From NCBI GenBank assembly GCA_022842585.1, contig JALHPI010000003.1, positions 1 through 48,686 on the forward strand: 48,686 bases of DNA, read 5' to 3'. Each line of letters opens with the position of its first letter. The first letter of the stretch is position 1. The position numbers were made by a program, and so were the translations under genes. The notes under the pieces are model-generated. The model was not told the DNA's origin and did no database searches. It worked only from the letters and a program-made list of their open reading frames with translations. The DNA comes from Minisyncoccota bacterium. GTDB lineage: Bacteria; Patescibacteriota; Minisyncoccia; Phycocordibacterales; Phycocordibacteraceae. This document shows positions 23,295 through 31,339 of the stretch, in pieces.

Positions 23295-23397
23295 GGGGTC
23301 CCCATTCCGATGGGGATGTGAACGGCGAATGATGTATGTGAAGGCGCTTCGCCTGAGCTGGAATCATTCGGTAAGTGAACAAGGGTAAGCGAGCTTA
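23295..23397 (-). repeat. Stop-codon-linked repeat, copy A (ahcY)
   Basis: Read on the minus strand, it begins with the ahcY stop (TAA) followed by GCTCGCTTACC, continues through a hairpin CGAATGAT/ATCATTCG, and ends with a CCCCATCGGAATGGGG hairpin. The layout is shared with copies at 37429-37521 and 39445-39530. Confidence 0.7.
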
Positions 23398-24651
23398 CGT
23401 TCCATGCTCCCAATCCGCCAAATACTTCTTCTGCTCCTCCGTCAATTCATCAATCGTAATACCCATCGAAGCAAGCTTCACGCTCGCAACACTATTCTCG
23501 ATTTCATCAGTCACGTCGTAGACAGCAGGAGCAAGCTTTTCTTTTTGGAGGGCCATCCACTCGCAGGCGAGTGCCTGAGTGGCAAAGCTCATATCCATCA
23601 CGGATGCTGGGTGGCCTTCGGCTGCGGCGAGGTTTACGAGGCGGCCGTCTGCAAGGAGGAATACGCGCTTGCCGTTCACCATGTATTCGTCGACGAACGG
23701 ACGGATATCCTTACGCACCGCAGACGCTTCTTTCTGAAGTCCTGCCACATCTATTTCCACGTCGAAGTGACCGGTATTGCAGACGATAGCACCGTCTTTC
23801 ATAGCTTTCATGTGCTCGACGCGGATGACATGGATGTCGCCGGTCGCCGTGCAGAAGACGTCGCCCACCGGTGCGGCTTCTGCCATCGTCATGACGCGGA
23901 AGCCGTCCATGGTCGCTTCAATGGCCTTCACTGGGTCTATCTCGGTCACGATGACCTGTGCGCCCATACCACGTGCGCGAAGTGCGAGTCCGCGACCGCA
24001 CCAGCCGTAGCCTGCGGCTACGAAGACTTTCCCTGCAAGGAGGATATCGGTTGCGCGTACAATACCGTCCAACGTTGATTGGCCTGTGCCGTAGCGGTTG
24101 TCGAAAAGATTTTTTGTCTTCGCATCGTTCACGGCGACGATAGGGAACTTCAAGGCGCCCGCCTTACTCATAGCACGGAGGCGAATGACGCCGGTCGTGG
24201 TTTCTTCCGTTCCGCCAATCACGGAGTCGATGAGTTGCGGATAGTCCTTATGAATAGTGGAGACGAGGTCCGCCCCGTCGTCCATGGTGAGATGCGGGTT
24301 TGCTCCGATGACTGCGTTTAGGTGCGCGAAGAAGGTATCGCGGTCCTCGCCCTTCTTTGCGAATACCGGAATGCCTTCGTCTTTTACGAGAGACGCGGCG
24401 ACGTCGTCTTGGGTGGAGAGGGGATTGGACGCGCAGAGTACGACGTTTGCGCCACCAGCCTTCAAGGTACGCATCAGTGTTCCTGTTTCAGCGGTGACGT
24501 GAAGGCACGCACCGATAGTCTTTCCTTTAAACGGAAGTTCTTTCGCAAAGCGTTCACGCACCGCCTGTAAGACCGGCATATCGTTGTCTGCCCACGCAAG
24601 GCGCTTCTTTCCAAGTTCTGCGAGTGATTCGTCAGCGATGTCGTACTTCAT
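23395..24651 (-). CDS. ahcY: S-adenosylhomocysteine hydrolase
   Basis: 418 residues. HVTAETGTLMRTLKAGGA near the N terminus, FDNRYGTGQSTLDGI (substrate site) and VAAGYGWCGRGLALRARGMGAQVIVTE (NAD-binding Rossmann loop) are family signatures. It splits SAH to adenosine and homocysteine. The start is the ATG at 24651, two bases after the PfkB-kinase stop, so the two are surely co-transcribed. The kinase would remove the adenosine and pull the reaction forward. The stop codon is the first codon of a structured repeat. Confidence 0.94.
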   Translation of the reverse strand: MKYDIADESLAELGKKRLAWADNDMPVLQAVRERFAKELPFKGKTIGACLHVTAETGTLMRTLKAGGANVVLCASNPLSTQDDVAASLVKDEGIPVFAKKGEDRDTFFAHLNAVIGANPHLTMDDGADLVSTIHKDYPQLIDSVIGGTEETTTGVIRLRAMSKAGALKFPIVAVNDAKTKNLFDNRYGTGQSTLDGIVRATDILLAGKVFVAAGYGWCGRGLALRARGMGAQVIVTEIDPVKAIEATMDGFRVMTMAEAAPVGDVFCTATGDIHVIRVEHMKAMKDGAIVCNTGHFDVEIDVAGLQKEASAVRKDIRPFVDEYMVNGKRVFLLADGRLVNLAAAEGHPASVMDMSFATQALACEWMALQKEKLAPAVYDVTDEIENSVASVKLASMGITIDELTEEQKKYLADWEHGT

Positions 24652-24652
24652 A

Positions 24653-25591
24653 TTACAGAGTGATTGATTCCTTATAAGCGTTTTCGTACCTTGCTTTGAC
24701 CTCATCCAGAGTGAACCGGTGATTCTGTGTACCATAGCATTCCACTGCATAGGCTGCCACGACGCTTCCGAGCTTTGCGCAGGTAGGGAGCGGAAGTTCC
24801 GCCGTATAGGCGCGCAAAAAGCCCGCGCGGTACGCGTCTCCCGCTCCGGTAGGGTCTACGACTTTTTCCACAGCTACCGCAGGAATGCGTTCATCACTAT
24901 CCTTTGTCACGATACGGGTGCCTTCGGCGCCAAGCGTAATGACGAGGAATTCGACGCGTGAAGCGATGTCTGCTTCCTTCCATCCGGTCTTTTCTGAGAC
25001 GAGTGAGAATTCGTAATCGTTTAAGAATACGCCGGCAGCGCCGTCTATTGCTTCTTTTAGTTCTTCACCCGATAGCATGGGAATCTGTTGGCCGGGGTCG
25101 AAAAAGAGGGGAATGCCTGCAGCCTTAGCTTCGCGCGGTACGTGTATCATGTCGTCTTTGTTCGTAGGCGATACGATGGCGGCTGCATAATTTTTATACG
25201 CGATGTCTTGCTCGTACGGATACACGGCGGCGCTTCCGGAGAACGCGGTGATTTGGTTGTCCTTCATATCCGTCATGATGTAGCCGGAAGCGGTAGGCAC
25301 GTCCTCGCGCACCATGACGCTTGCGGGAGAGATGCCGTGCTCGGTGAGCCAGTGCGCGTAGCGTCCGAAGTCGTTTCCCGCGGTCGCGGCGATATCCGCG
25401 CGCGCACCTAGAAGTGAGAGGGAGTAGGCGATGTTTCCTCCCGTGCCTCCGAATTCTTCTTTCGGGGGACTCACAAAAAAACTTACGTTTATGGAATGCA
25501 ATTTGTCCGGCATGAAGTGCTCGGAGAAATTGCCCGCGAAATTCATAATCCGGTCATAGGCTATGGAGCCGCACGCGAGTATTGGTTTCAT
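24653..25591 (-). CDS. PfkB-family kinase, probably adenosine kinase
   Basis: 312 residues. FGGTGGNIAYSLSLLGA is the N-terminal glycine-rich PfkB signature and VVDPTGAGDAYRAGFL the second, with the catalytic Asp in GAGD. FFDPGQQIPMLSGEELKEAI resembles bacterial adenosine kinases of this family. Specificity is inferred from direct coupling to ahcY, whose product is adenosine; ribose or another nucleoside are alternatives. The start MKPILACGS is chosen because TACACT lies eight bases upstream. Confidence 0.8.
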   Translation of the reverse strand: MKPILACGSIAYDRIMNFAGNFSEHFMPDKLHSINVSFFVSPPKEEFGGTGGNIAYSLSLLGARADIAATAGNDFGRYAHWLTEHGISPASVMVREDVPTASGYIMTDMKDNQITAFSGSAAVYPYEQDIAYKNYAAAIVSPTNKDDMIHVPREAKAAGIPLFFDPGQQIPMLSGEELKEAIDGAAGVFLNDYEFSLVSEKTGWKEADIASRVEFLVITLGAEGTRIVTKDSDERIPAVAVEKVVDPTGAGDAYRAGFLRAYTAELPLPTCAKLGSVVAAYAVECYGTQNHRFTLDEVKARYENAYKESITL

Positions 25592-25675
25592 CGCGTAGCA
25601 GTGTACCCCATGAAAGAGTAGAAGATAAATACCAAACGGGCACCTACCCACAGGTCTCACGAGGCATGCCTCATA

Positions 25676-25681
25676 TATACT
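25676..25681 (+). promoter_or_regulatory. -10 box of truB
   Basis: TATACT; the second of two consecutive ATGs (25688) is at the six-base spacing, which decides the start. Confidence 0.55.
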
Positions 25682-25687
25682 CGTATG

Positions 25688-26485
25688 ATGAAACGTTTCG
25701 TCGTACTCGAGAAAAAGGTAGGCGAAACCCCGCTTTCGTGCCTGCTTAGTTATAAGAAAGCGCACCCTGAGCTTGCGGGCATTCCCGCAAGCTATGCCGG
25801 AAGGCTCGACCCGATGGCCTCCGGGAAGCTCCTCATACTGCTTGGCGAAGAGTGCAAAAATCAGGCGAAATACACGGGACTCGATAAGGAGTACGAGATA
25901 GAAGTATTGCTTGATGTCGGGAGCGATACGGGAGATGCGCTCGGACTCCTGGAGTTTGAAAGTGTCGAGACGGCGCTCTCGCTTAAAAAACTCCGCAAAG
26001 CGCTTCGAAAAGAACGCGGACGGCATGCGCGCGCGTATCCTCAGTTCTCCTCGAAACCGGTGAAAGGCAAACCGCTCTTTATGCACTCGCTTGAAGGTAC
26101 GATAGATGCGATAGACATACCCATGCACGAGGAACGCATCTACAAGACGAAAATCCTTGGCTCGACACTCATAGAGTCGAAGGCACTTGAGCACCGTATC
26201 AAAGACTTTCTCTCAAAAGTTCCAGTGTCCGACGAACCATCAAAAGCGCTCGGCGCAGATTTCCGCATCGCGCGCGTACGAAAATGTTGGGAGGACGTGT
26301 TCGAACAGACGAGTGAACGCACATTTACGATTTTAAAACTACGCGTTGCGTGCGGCACCGGCGCCTACATGCGCTCGCTTGCAGGACGCATCGGCGAAGC
26401 GCTCGGTACAAAAGCGCTCGCACTCTCCATCCACCGCACAAAGGTAGGGAAGTACTGGAACGGACTTTGGCTCAAAAAGTTTTAA
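25688..26485 (+). CDS. truB: tRNA pseudouridine-55 synthase
   Basis: 265 residues. YAGRLDPMASGKLLILLGE carries the catalytic aspartate (Asp41). KEYEIEVLLDVGSDTGD and LRVACGTGAYMRSLAGRIGEALG are later TruB blocks. It converts U55 of the tRNA T-loop to pseudouridine. There is no PUA domain at the C terminus. An ATG three bases upstream is also possible. It ends tail to tail with the methyltransferase gene, overlapping by four bases. Confidence 0.92.
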   Translation: MKRFVVLEKKVGETPLSCLLSYKKAHPELAGIPASYAGRLDPMASGKLLILLGEECKNQAKYTGLDKEYEIEVLLDVGSDTGDALGLLEFESVETALSLKKLRKALRKERGRHARAYPQFSSKPVKGKPLFMHSLEGTIDAIDIPMHEERIYKTKILGSTLIESKALEHRIKDFLSKVPVSDEPSKALGADFRIARVRKCWEDVFEQTSERTFTILKLRVACGTGAYMRSLAGRIGEALGTKALALSIHRTKVGKYWNGLWLKKF

Positions 26486-27345
26486 CGGGTGAAGCGGACG
26501 TAGATACCCTCGGGAATGGAACGGTCGGAATCTTTTTCGGAAAGGCGGAGTTCACCGAATTCTGGGTGTGAATCAGGGAAGACGCTCTCGATAAGCTGTT
26601 TGAACGAGAGCGGGGAATAGCCCGCGGCGTAGCCGTTTAGGAGGAAGAACGAGCCTTTTTCTTCGCTTAGAAGTTCTTTTAGGGTTTCAAGGAGCGGAAT
26701 TAAATCTTCCTCGATTTTCCATACTTCGTCTTTTGCTCCACGACCAAATGCCGGTGGGTCGAGGATAATGCCTTGGTACTTTGCTCCGCGGCGCGCTTCG
26801 CGCTTACAGAACCCGCGCGCGTCTTCGAGGATGAACCGTGCGGAGTCCTCGGTGAGACCGGAACGCACCAGATTTTCCTTGCACCAGCCGATTGAGGATT
26901 TTGAGGAGTCCACATGAGTGACTAGTGCCCCTGCGGATGCGGCGACTACGGTCGCGGCTCCGGTGTAGCCGAAAAGGTTCAATACTTCTGGTTTTCCAAG
27001 TGCTGAAATTTTGTCCGCGCTCCATGCCCAGTTGGGTTCCTGTTCGGGGAAGATGCCGGTGTGTTTGAAGTTGCCGAGCTTTGAAACGAATGAAAGTTTT
27101 CCGTACTGCACGTCCCATGTTTCATCAATCTTCGTTCGGAGCGTCCATGCGCCTTTGCCGCCGTTGAATACGAATTCCGCATCTGCGTTGTCCCAGAGTT
27201 CGGGCTTTTGCTTTTTCCAAATTGCCTGCGTATCAGGACGCGAAAGGGTATACGCGCCGAAGCGCTCGAGCTTCATATGGTCGCCCGAGTCGAGGAGTTC
27301 ATATCCTTCGAAGTCGGCTGAGTTTTCAAGATGCTGCTCGGTCAT
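26482..27345 (-). CDS. SAM-dependent RNA methyltransferase (RlmI/RlmK-like)
   Basis: 287 residues. LNLFGYTGAATVVAASAGALVTHVDSS is the SAM-binding loop (read as LFGYTGA then VD.S), and ILDPPAFGRG is the DPP[AF] catalytic motif of the class I rRNA m5C/N-methyltransferase group. It lacks an N-terminal PUA domain. The exact target base is not inferable. Its ATG overlaps the rlmB stop by four bases, so it is the second gene of an rlmB transcript. Confidence 0.82.
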   Translation of the reverse strand: MTEQHLENSADFEGYELLDSGDHMKLERFGAYTLSRPDTQAIWKKQKPELWDNADAEFVFNGGKGAWTLRTKIDETWDVQYGKLSFVSKLGNFKHTGIFPEQEPNWAWSADKISALGKPEVLNLFGYTGAATVVAASAGALVTHVDSSKSSIGWCKENLVRSGLTEDSARFILEDARGFCKREARRGAKYQGIILDPPAFGRGAKDEVWKIEEDLIPLLETLKELLSEEKGSFFLLNGYAAGYSPLSFKQLIESVFPDSHPEFGELRLSEKDSDRSIPEGIYVRFTR

Positions 27346-28112
27346 ACGGAAAGGGAATGTGGGTGTTGCTCACTCCATGCGTTAAAGACGACTCCGGCGG
27401 ACACGGCGACGTTTAGCGACTCGCAGCGCGGGTGCATAGGGATGGAGAGGGTGATGTCGCACGCCTCGAGCGTCTTTGCGCGTATGCCTTCTCCTTCGTT
27501 TCCGAGGACGAATGCGGACGGAGCGTCAAACGTCTCGCTCTTCAAAACCTTTCCTTCCATCGCAAGCCCGTAAATCCAGAATCCTTTTTCCTTTAGTTTC
27601 CGAAGTGCGTCGTTTACGTTGCCGATGGTGATGAGCGGGATACGGAACGCCATGCCTGCGGACGTCTTCACGACGGTGCCCGTTACCTGCGCCTGATTGT
27701 GCTCAGGGATGAGTACGGCTGAAAATCCGAATGCGGCCGCGGAACGGATGATGGCGCCTACGTTGTGCGGGTCCTGCACTTCGCCAAGCACAGCAATAGC
27801 TGTTTCCTTTGTAGGCTCGATATTCTTTATAAACGTCTCAAACGGTGTCATGAGGCGGCCCGTATCAATGACGGCGATGACTCCCTGGTGCGTCTTGTCT
27901 TCGCCTACGGTACGGTCCGCCTCATGTGCTTCCATAATTTGAACCGGGATATCGGCGGCTTTGAGTGCGGCGCGGAGCCGGGCATCTTCCATTTCCGGAG
28001 AGAGGTGTACGCGCTTTATGACCTGGGGAGCATTCTCCAAGGCCTCGATGAGCGCGTTTTTACCATACATGTAGACCTTGTCAGGCGGTCCTTTTTTCCC
28101 TGGTCGAGGCAT
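27342..28112 (-). CDS. rlmB: 23S rRNA 2'-O-methyltransferase (RlmB/TrmH, SPOUT)
   Basis: 256 residues. A KVYMYGKNALIEALEN N-terminal substrate-binding region is followed by the three SPOUT knot motifs: LGEVQDPHNVGAIIRSA, FVLGNEGEGIR and ESLNVAVSAGVVFNAW. RlmB methylates G2251 of 23S rRNA, and other TrmH-family targets are possible. TATCCT lies nine bases before the ATG on the minus strand. Confidence 0.88.
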   Translation of the reverse strand: MPRPGKKGPPDKVYMYGKNALIEALENAPQVIKRVHLSPEMEDARLRAALKAADIPVQIMEAHEADRTVGEDKTHQGVIAVIDTGRLMTPFETFIKNIEPTKETAIAVLGEVQDPHNVGAIIRSAAAFGFSAVLIPEHNQAQVTGTVVKTSAGMAFRIPLITIGNVNDALRKLKEKGFWIYGLAMEGKVLKSETFDAPSAFVLGNEGEGIRAKTLEACDITLSIPMHPRCESLNVAVSAGVVFNAWSEQHPHSLSV

Positions 28113-28186
28113 TATGGACTAAGGATAGGGGAAAGAGAGAGGGTAGTCCAGTATAGTTCTCCGCGCGGTTTTGGAGATGCGTAGGA

Positions 28187-28192
28187 TATAAT
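28187..28192 (+). promoter_or_regulatory. -10 box of DedA gene
   Basis: TATAAT, ten bases, then the ATG at 28203. It implies a leader of only a few bases. Confidence 0.5.
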
Positions 28193-28202
28193 TCGTTTTT
28201 GC

Positions 28203-28724
28203 ATGGAAGCTATCGCCTCTCTTCTAACTGAAATCCTTCACACACTCGAACATATAGGTGTGTGGGCGTACTGGATAATTTTCGTGATTGCATTTCTTGA
28301 TTCGCTCGTTGTCGTCGGCACGTTTACGAGCGGAACAGTATTCCTTTTATTTGCTGGCGTTCTGGTATCGCGCGGAGTATACGACCTGGCGGACATGTCA
28401 TTGTTTGCCGCTGCAGGCGCGATTCTCGGGAGCGTGACGAGCTACTGTATCGGTAGATTCGTTGCCAACTCATTCAATACCGAAAGCAAACTTTCACAAA
28501 GTAAACGTTTTGCGCATGGTTCTGAATTGCTCGAAACCTACGGAGGGGCAGGAGTTTTGTTTGGCCGTTTTCTTGGCCCGGCGAGCTCAGTCGTTTCTTT
28601 TATTGCAGGCTTGAGCAAATTACCTACCAGAACGTTCCTTCTCTGGAGCGTCTTTGGCGGGCTGGTATGGGCCGTGTCCTATGTGTTTATTGGAACTTTC
28701 TTCGGGCATTTGTTGCCGTTGTAA
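28203..28724 (+). CDS. DedA-family membrane protein
   Basis: 173 residues with about five membrane segments. LDSLVVVGTFTSGTVFLLFAG (DedA N-terminal block, F/E..P replaced by LDS.V), AGAILGSVTSYCIGR and VLFGRFLGPASSVVSFIAG (the G-R-F-[IL]-P-like motif) identify the family. DedA proteins are lipid scramblase/flippase-like and support undecaprenyl phosphate recycling and membrane stability. Confidence 0.85.
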   Translation: MEAIASLLTEILHTLEHIGVWAYWIIFVIAFLDSLVVVGTFTSGTVFLLFAGVLVSRGVYDLADMSLFAAAGAILGSVTSYCIGRFVANSFNTESKLSQSKRFAHGSELLETYGGAGVLFGRFLGPASSVVSFIAGLSKLPTRTFLLWSVFGGLVWAVSYVFIGTFFGHLLPL

Positions 28725-28725
28725 T

Positions 28726-28923
28726 CCCACGGAGAAGCGTACTGATAAGAATCAGTCGCGCATCGGCGAAGCGCTCGCATCTCGTCGTCACTCGATGCTC
28801 CGCCTCGCCACCTCGCACGACCATTGTCTGCTGACAATGGTTCCCGTGCTCGCTTCGATTCCCCGTAGGGTCTACAAACGGCAACAGCCGGAAATGCATA
28901 CGCATTTCCGGCTGACCGATTTG
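28726..28923 (-). mobile_element. tRNA 3'-end-associated element (tRNA-Glu copy)
   Basis: On the minus strand after tRNA-Glu: a hairpin with GTAT loop (CAGCCGGAAATGC arm), an inverted copy of the tRNA-Glu T-arm/acceptor 3' strand (GACCCTACGGGGAATCGAA, near 28854-28872), the conserved core (28757-28861), a small hairpin ACTGAT/ATCAGT, and a displaced partial tRNA-Glu 3' end (TTCTCCGTGGG, 28726-28736). The core aligns over its full length with the one after tRNA-Gly. Confidence 0.7.
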
Positions 28924-28995
28924 TGACCCCACGGAGAATCGAACTCCGATTTCCTGCGTGAAAGGCGGGCGTCCTAACCGTTAGACGATGGGGCC
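28924..28995 (-). tRNA. tRNA-Glu (TTC)
   Basis: On the minus strand: acceptor GGCCCCA pairs with TGGGGTC, anticodon loop CTTTCAC (TTC), T-arm CGGAGTTCGATTCTCCG, discriminator A followed by CAA. No CCA is encoded. One C-A mismatch lies in the anticodon stem. TATAGT lies nine bases upstream of the tRNA start. Confidence 0.92.
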
Positions 28996-29048
28996 TTGGC
29001 CGAAACTATAGCATTTAGTGGCTAAAATGCTAGGATTCCTTCTAACCT

Positions 29049-29135
29049 GGAGAGGTGGCAGAGTGGTCGAATGCACCGGTTTCGAAAACCGGCAGGGATG
29101 AAAGTTCCTCGGGAGTTCGAATCTCCCCCTCTCCG
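29049..29135 (+). tRNA. tRNA-Ser (CGA)
   Basis: Acceptor GGAGAGG pairs with CCTCTCC. The anticodon loop is TTCGAAA (CGA), with a long variable arm, T-arm GGGAGTTCGAATCTCCC and discriminator G. It is followed by CATT, with no CCA. The next gene begins four bases later. Confidence 0.95.
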
Positions 29136-29139
29136 CATT

Positions 29140-29415
29140 ATGAACAGAAAAGCTGAAAAGGGTTTGGAAAGCATTCCCGGAGTAGGAAAGGCGGTTGCTG
29201 AGAATCTGCGCCTGATTGGTATAGACCGCCCGAGCTGTCTCAAAGGTAAGGACCCGCAAAAGCTCTACGATAAGCACAATAAGCGTGTAGGGCGCACGGA
29301 GGACCGCTGTCTCCTCTATGTATTCCGCTGTGCGGTCTACTACGCGCAGGGCGGCAAGCTTCCCGAGAAGCTCAAATGGTGGAACTGGTCGGATAAAAAT
29401 TTGAATATGAGATAA
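29140..29415 (+). CDS. Helix-hairpin-helix protein, Cdd1/pathogenicity-locus family
   Basis: 91 residues. LESIPGVGKAVAENLRLIGI is a helix-hairpin-helix (GVGK) DNA-binding motif. LKGKDPQKLYDKHNK and DRCLLYVFRCAVYYA match the small Cdd1-like family (PF11731), of unknown role. The start follows tRNA-Ser by four bases; a longer frame through the tRNA is not meaningful. Confidence 0.75.
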   Translation: MNRKAEKGLESIPGVGKAVAENLRLIGIDRPSCLKGKDPQKLYDKHNKRVGRTEDRCLLYVFRCAVYYAQGGKLPEKLKWWNWSDKNLNMR

Positions 29416-29419
29416 AAAT

Positions 29420-29446
29420 TGGGCCGGATGTTTCCATCCGGCCCCC
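29420..29446. terminator. Bidirectional terminator
   Basis: GGGCCGGATG, TTTC loop, CATCCGGCCC between two convergent genes. On the minus strand it is followed by AATTTTTATC. Confidence 0.7.
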
Positions 29447-29460
29447 GCGAGAATCGCGGA

Positions 29461-29793
29461 TTACGTGCGTTCGTGGCTTGTGTCGCCGTACGCATCGATA
29501 ACGACGAGCGTGGTTGAAAGCCGCTCCCAAGGATATTTGGAGTCCTTGGTTTCTTCCGCTTGAGCGTCGCCGTATGCGTCGCTGAAGTCTTCAGCCATGC
29601 CATCGCCGGTCCCCCACGTTGCAATGAACAAGCCCTCTACTGTTCTGGTGAGATAGTCGCTTTCGCGGATAGTGATGCGTGTATCGGACGGAAGTCCGTC
29701 CGCAAGTGCCGTGAGCATCGCGATGAAATCGCTCAGCAGCATTGAATCGTTAAACGCTTCATCCGCCGTTTCGAGCTTTCGTTGCTCAGTCAT
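29461..29793 (-). CDS. Uncharacterised 110-residue protein
   Basis: Not recognised. Acidic and soluble; two possible strands (TRITIRESDYLTRTVEGLFI and STTLVVIDAYGDTS) suggest a small alpha/beta fold. Unlike most genes here it has a clear ribosome-binding site (GGAGAG about nine bases before the ATG) and a leader, a trait shared with the micropeptide genes. Confidence 0.6.
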   Translation of the reverse strand: MTEQRKLETADEAFNDSMLLSDFIAMLTALADGLPSDTRITIRESDYLTRTVEGLFIATWGTGDGMAEDFSDAYGDAQAEETKDSKYPWERLSTTLVVIDAYGDTSHERT

Positions 29794-29905
29794 TTTCTCA
29801 CTCTCCTCTACCTAGTAGAACGGAGAAGGAATATACCTATATTCGTATGTTCTGTCAAAAAATTATAAGAATCGTCTTTTTAGCACATGGTACGATACGA
29901 ATATT

Positions 29906-31339
29906 ATGGAGAACCTGAACGAGAAATGCGCAATCTTCGGGGTCTATGGAAAGGGAATCGATGTCGCGCGCCTGACGTTCTTCGGACTCTTCGCGCTCCA
30001 GCATCGCGGTCAGGAAAGCTCCGGCATTGCGGTAGCGGACGGTAGTGACATAAAACGCCACAAGGACCACGGCCTTGTGGCGCAAGTGTTTACGGAGGAA
30101 GCGATTGATTCCTTGAAAGGTCATATCGCGATAGGACATAACCGCTACTCGACTTCAAAGGGGTCGGGCACCGAGCATATCCAGCCGATGGTGGTGGGGA
30201 ACGGCGCATTGGCGTTCGCCCATAACGGAAACCTTCCGTCGACGAGGGCGCTTGAGGAATTTCTCCAAGGCAAGGTAGAAAACACTGCAGGCCTCTCCGA
30301 CTCCTGCCTTATGGCGCACGCAATCCACTGGTACATGGAACAAGGTAAGGCGCTTCCGGATGCGGTTACGGCCGCGTACCCGCTTTTCACCGGCGCGTTC
30401 TCAATCGTCGCAATGACCAAGGACACGCTCGTCGCGGCGCGCGACCCAAAGGGCATCCGCCCGCTATCTTTAGCCCGCCTTAACGGCGGTTTCGTCGTTT
30501 CAAGTGAGACGTGCGCGTTCAGTACGATAGATGCAAAGTTTGTTCGTGAAATTCTCCCTGGGGAAATGGTGACCATAGACGAGAGCGGACTTTCTGAAAA
30601 GCAGATTGCCGAAGGGGAACAGAAGCTCGATATTTTTGAATTCATTTATTTCGCCCGCCACGACAGCGAGCTTATGGGGAAGTCGGTATACGAAGTACGT
30701 AAGAACTTCGGCAAAACGCTCGCACGCGAGTATCCGATAGATGCGGACGTGGTAGTCGGCGTACCGGAGACGAGTCTTCCATGCGCCTTAGGCTATGCGG
30801 AGCAGTCCGGCATCCCGTACGAGATGGGGCTCAATAAGAACCGCTATATTCAGCGCACGTTCATACAACCCGACCAGAAGCTTCGAGATAAAAGCGTAAA
30901 GATGAAGCTCACACCCATACCCGGAGTATTGAAAGGGAAACGCGTCGTCGTCATAGATGACTCCATCGTGCGCGGCACGACCAGTAAGCCCATTATCGAC
31001 TTGCTGTTTGAAGCAGGTGCGACCGAAGTGCACTTCCTCGTGTCGTCTCCGCCGATACGCTTTCCTGATTTTTACGGCATTGATACGCCCGCGCAGGACA
31101 GCCTGATTGCCTACGGGAAGACGGTAGAAGAGATGCGTGCCGCGATAGGTGCAACCTCGCTCCACTTCCTCTCGCTTGAAGGCATGCTCCGCTCCACCGG
31201 ACTTCCGAAGGAATCGTTCAGCACGTCCTGCTTTACCGGTGAGTACCCGGTTGATTTGAAAGAACGCTACGACGAAATCAATTACCCGTCGGACGTTAGT
31301 ATTTCTTCCACAAGTCCCAAACAGATGGAGCCAGGTTGA
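29906..31339 (+). CDS. purF: Amidophosphoribosyltransferase
   Basis: 477 residues. A seven-residue propeptide precedes Cys8 (KCAIFGVYG), which becomes the N-terminal glutaminase nucleophile. LQHRGQESSGIAV and GHNRYSTSKG are glutaminase-site blocks. VVVIDDSIVRGTTS is the PRPP-binding loop. CFTGEYP near the end is shared with Bacillus-type PurF. It makes phosphoribosylamine, the first step of purine synthesis, from PRPP that the prs product (32989-33951) would supply. Its 3' end overlaps the convergent ATP-grasp gene by 44 bases. Confidence 0.95.
   Translation: MENLNEKCAIFGVYGKGIDVARLTFFGLFALQHRGQESSGIAVADGSDIKRHKDHGLVAQVFTEEAIDSLKGHIAIGHNRYSTSKGSGTEHIQPMVVGNGALAFAHNGNLPSTRALEEFLQGKVENTAGLSDSCLMAHAIHWYMEQGKALPDAVTAAYPLFTGAFSIVAMTKDTLVAARDPKGIRPLSLARLNGGFVVSSETCAFSTIDAKFVREILPGEMVTIDESGLSEKQIAEGEQKLDIFEFIYFARHDSELMGKSVYEVRKNFGKTLAREYPIDADVVVGVPETSLPCALGYAEQSGIPYEMGLNKNRYIQRTFIQPDQKLRDKSVKMKLTPIPGVLKGKRVVVIDDSIVRGTTSKPIIDLLFEAGATEVHFLVSSPPIRFPDFYGIDTPAQDSLIAYGKTVEEMRAAIGATSLHFLSLEGMLRSTGLPKESFSTSCFTGEYPVDLKERYDEINYPSDVSISSTSPKQMEPG

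Noticed and set aside
28726-28923. Ordinary att site of a prophage or integrative element
   Set aside because: Only ~200 bp lie between the tRNA-end repeats, with no integrase or other gene; the conserved core and inverted arm point to a different kind of element.
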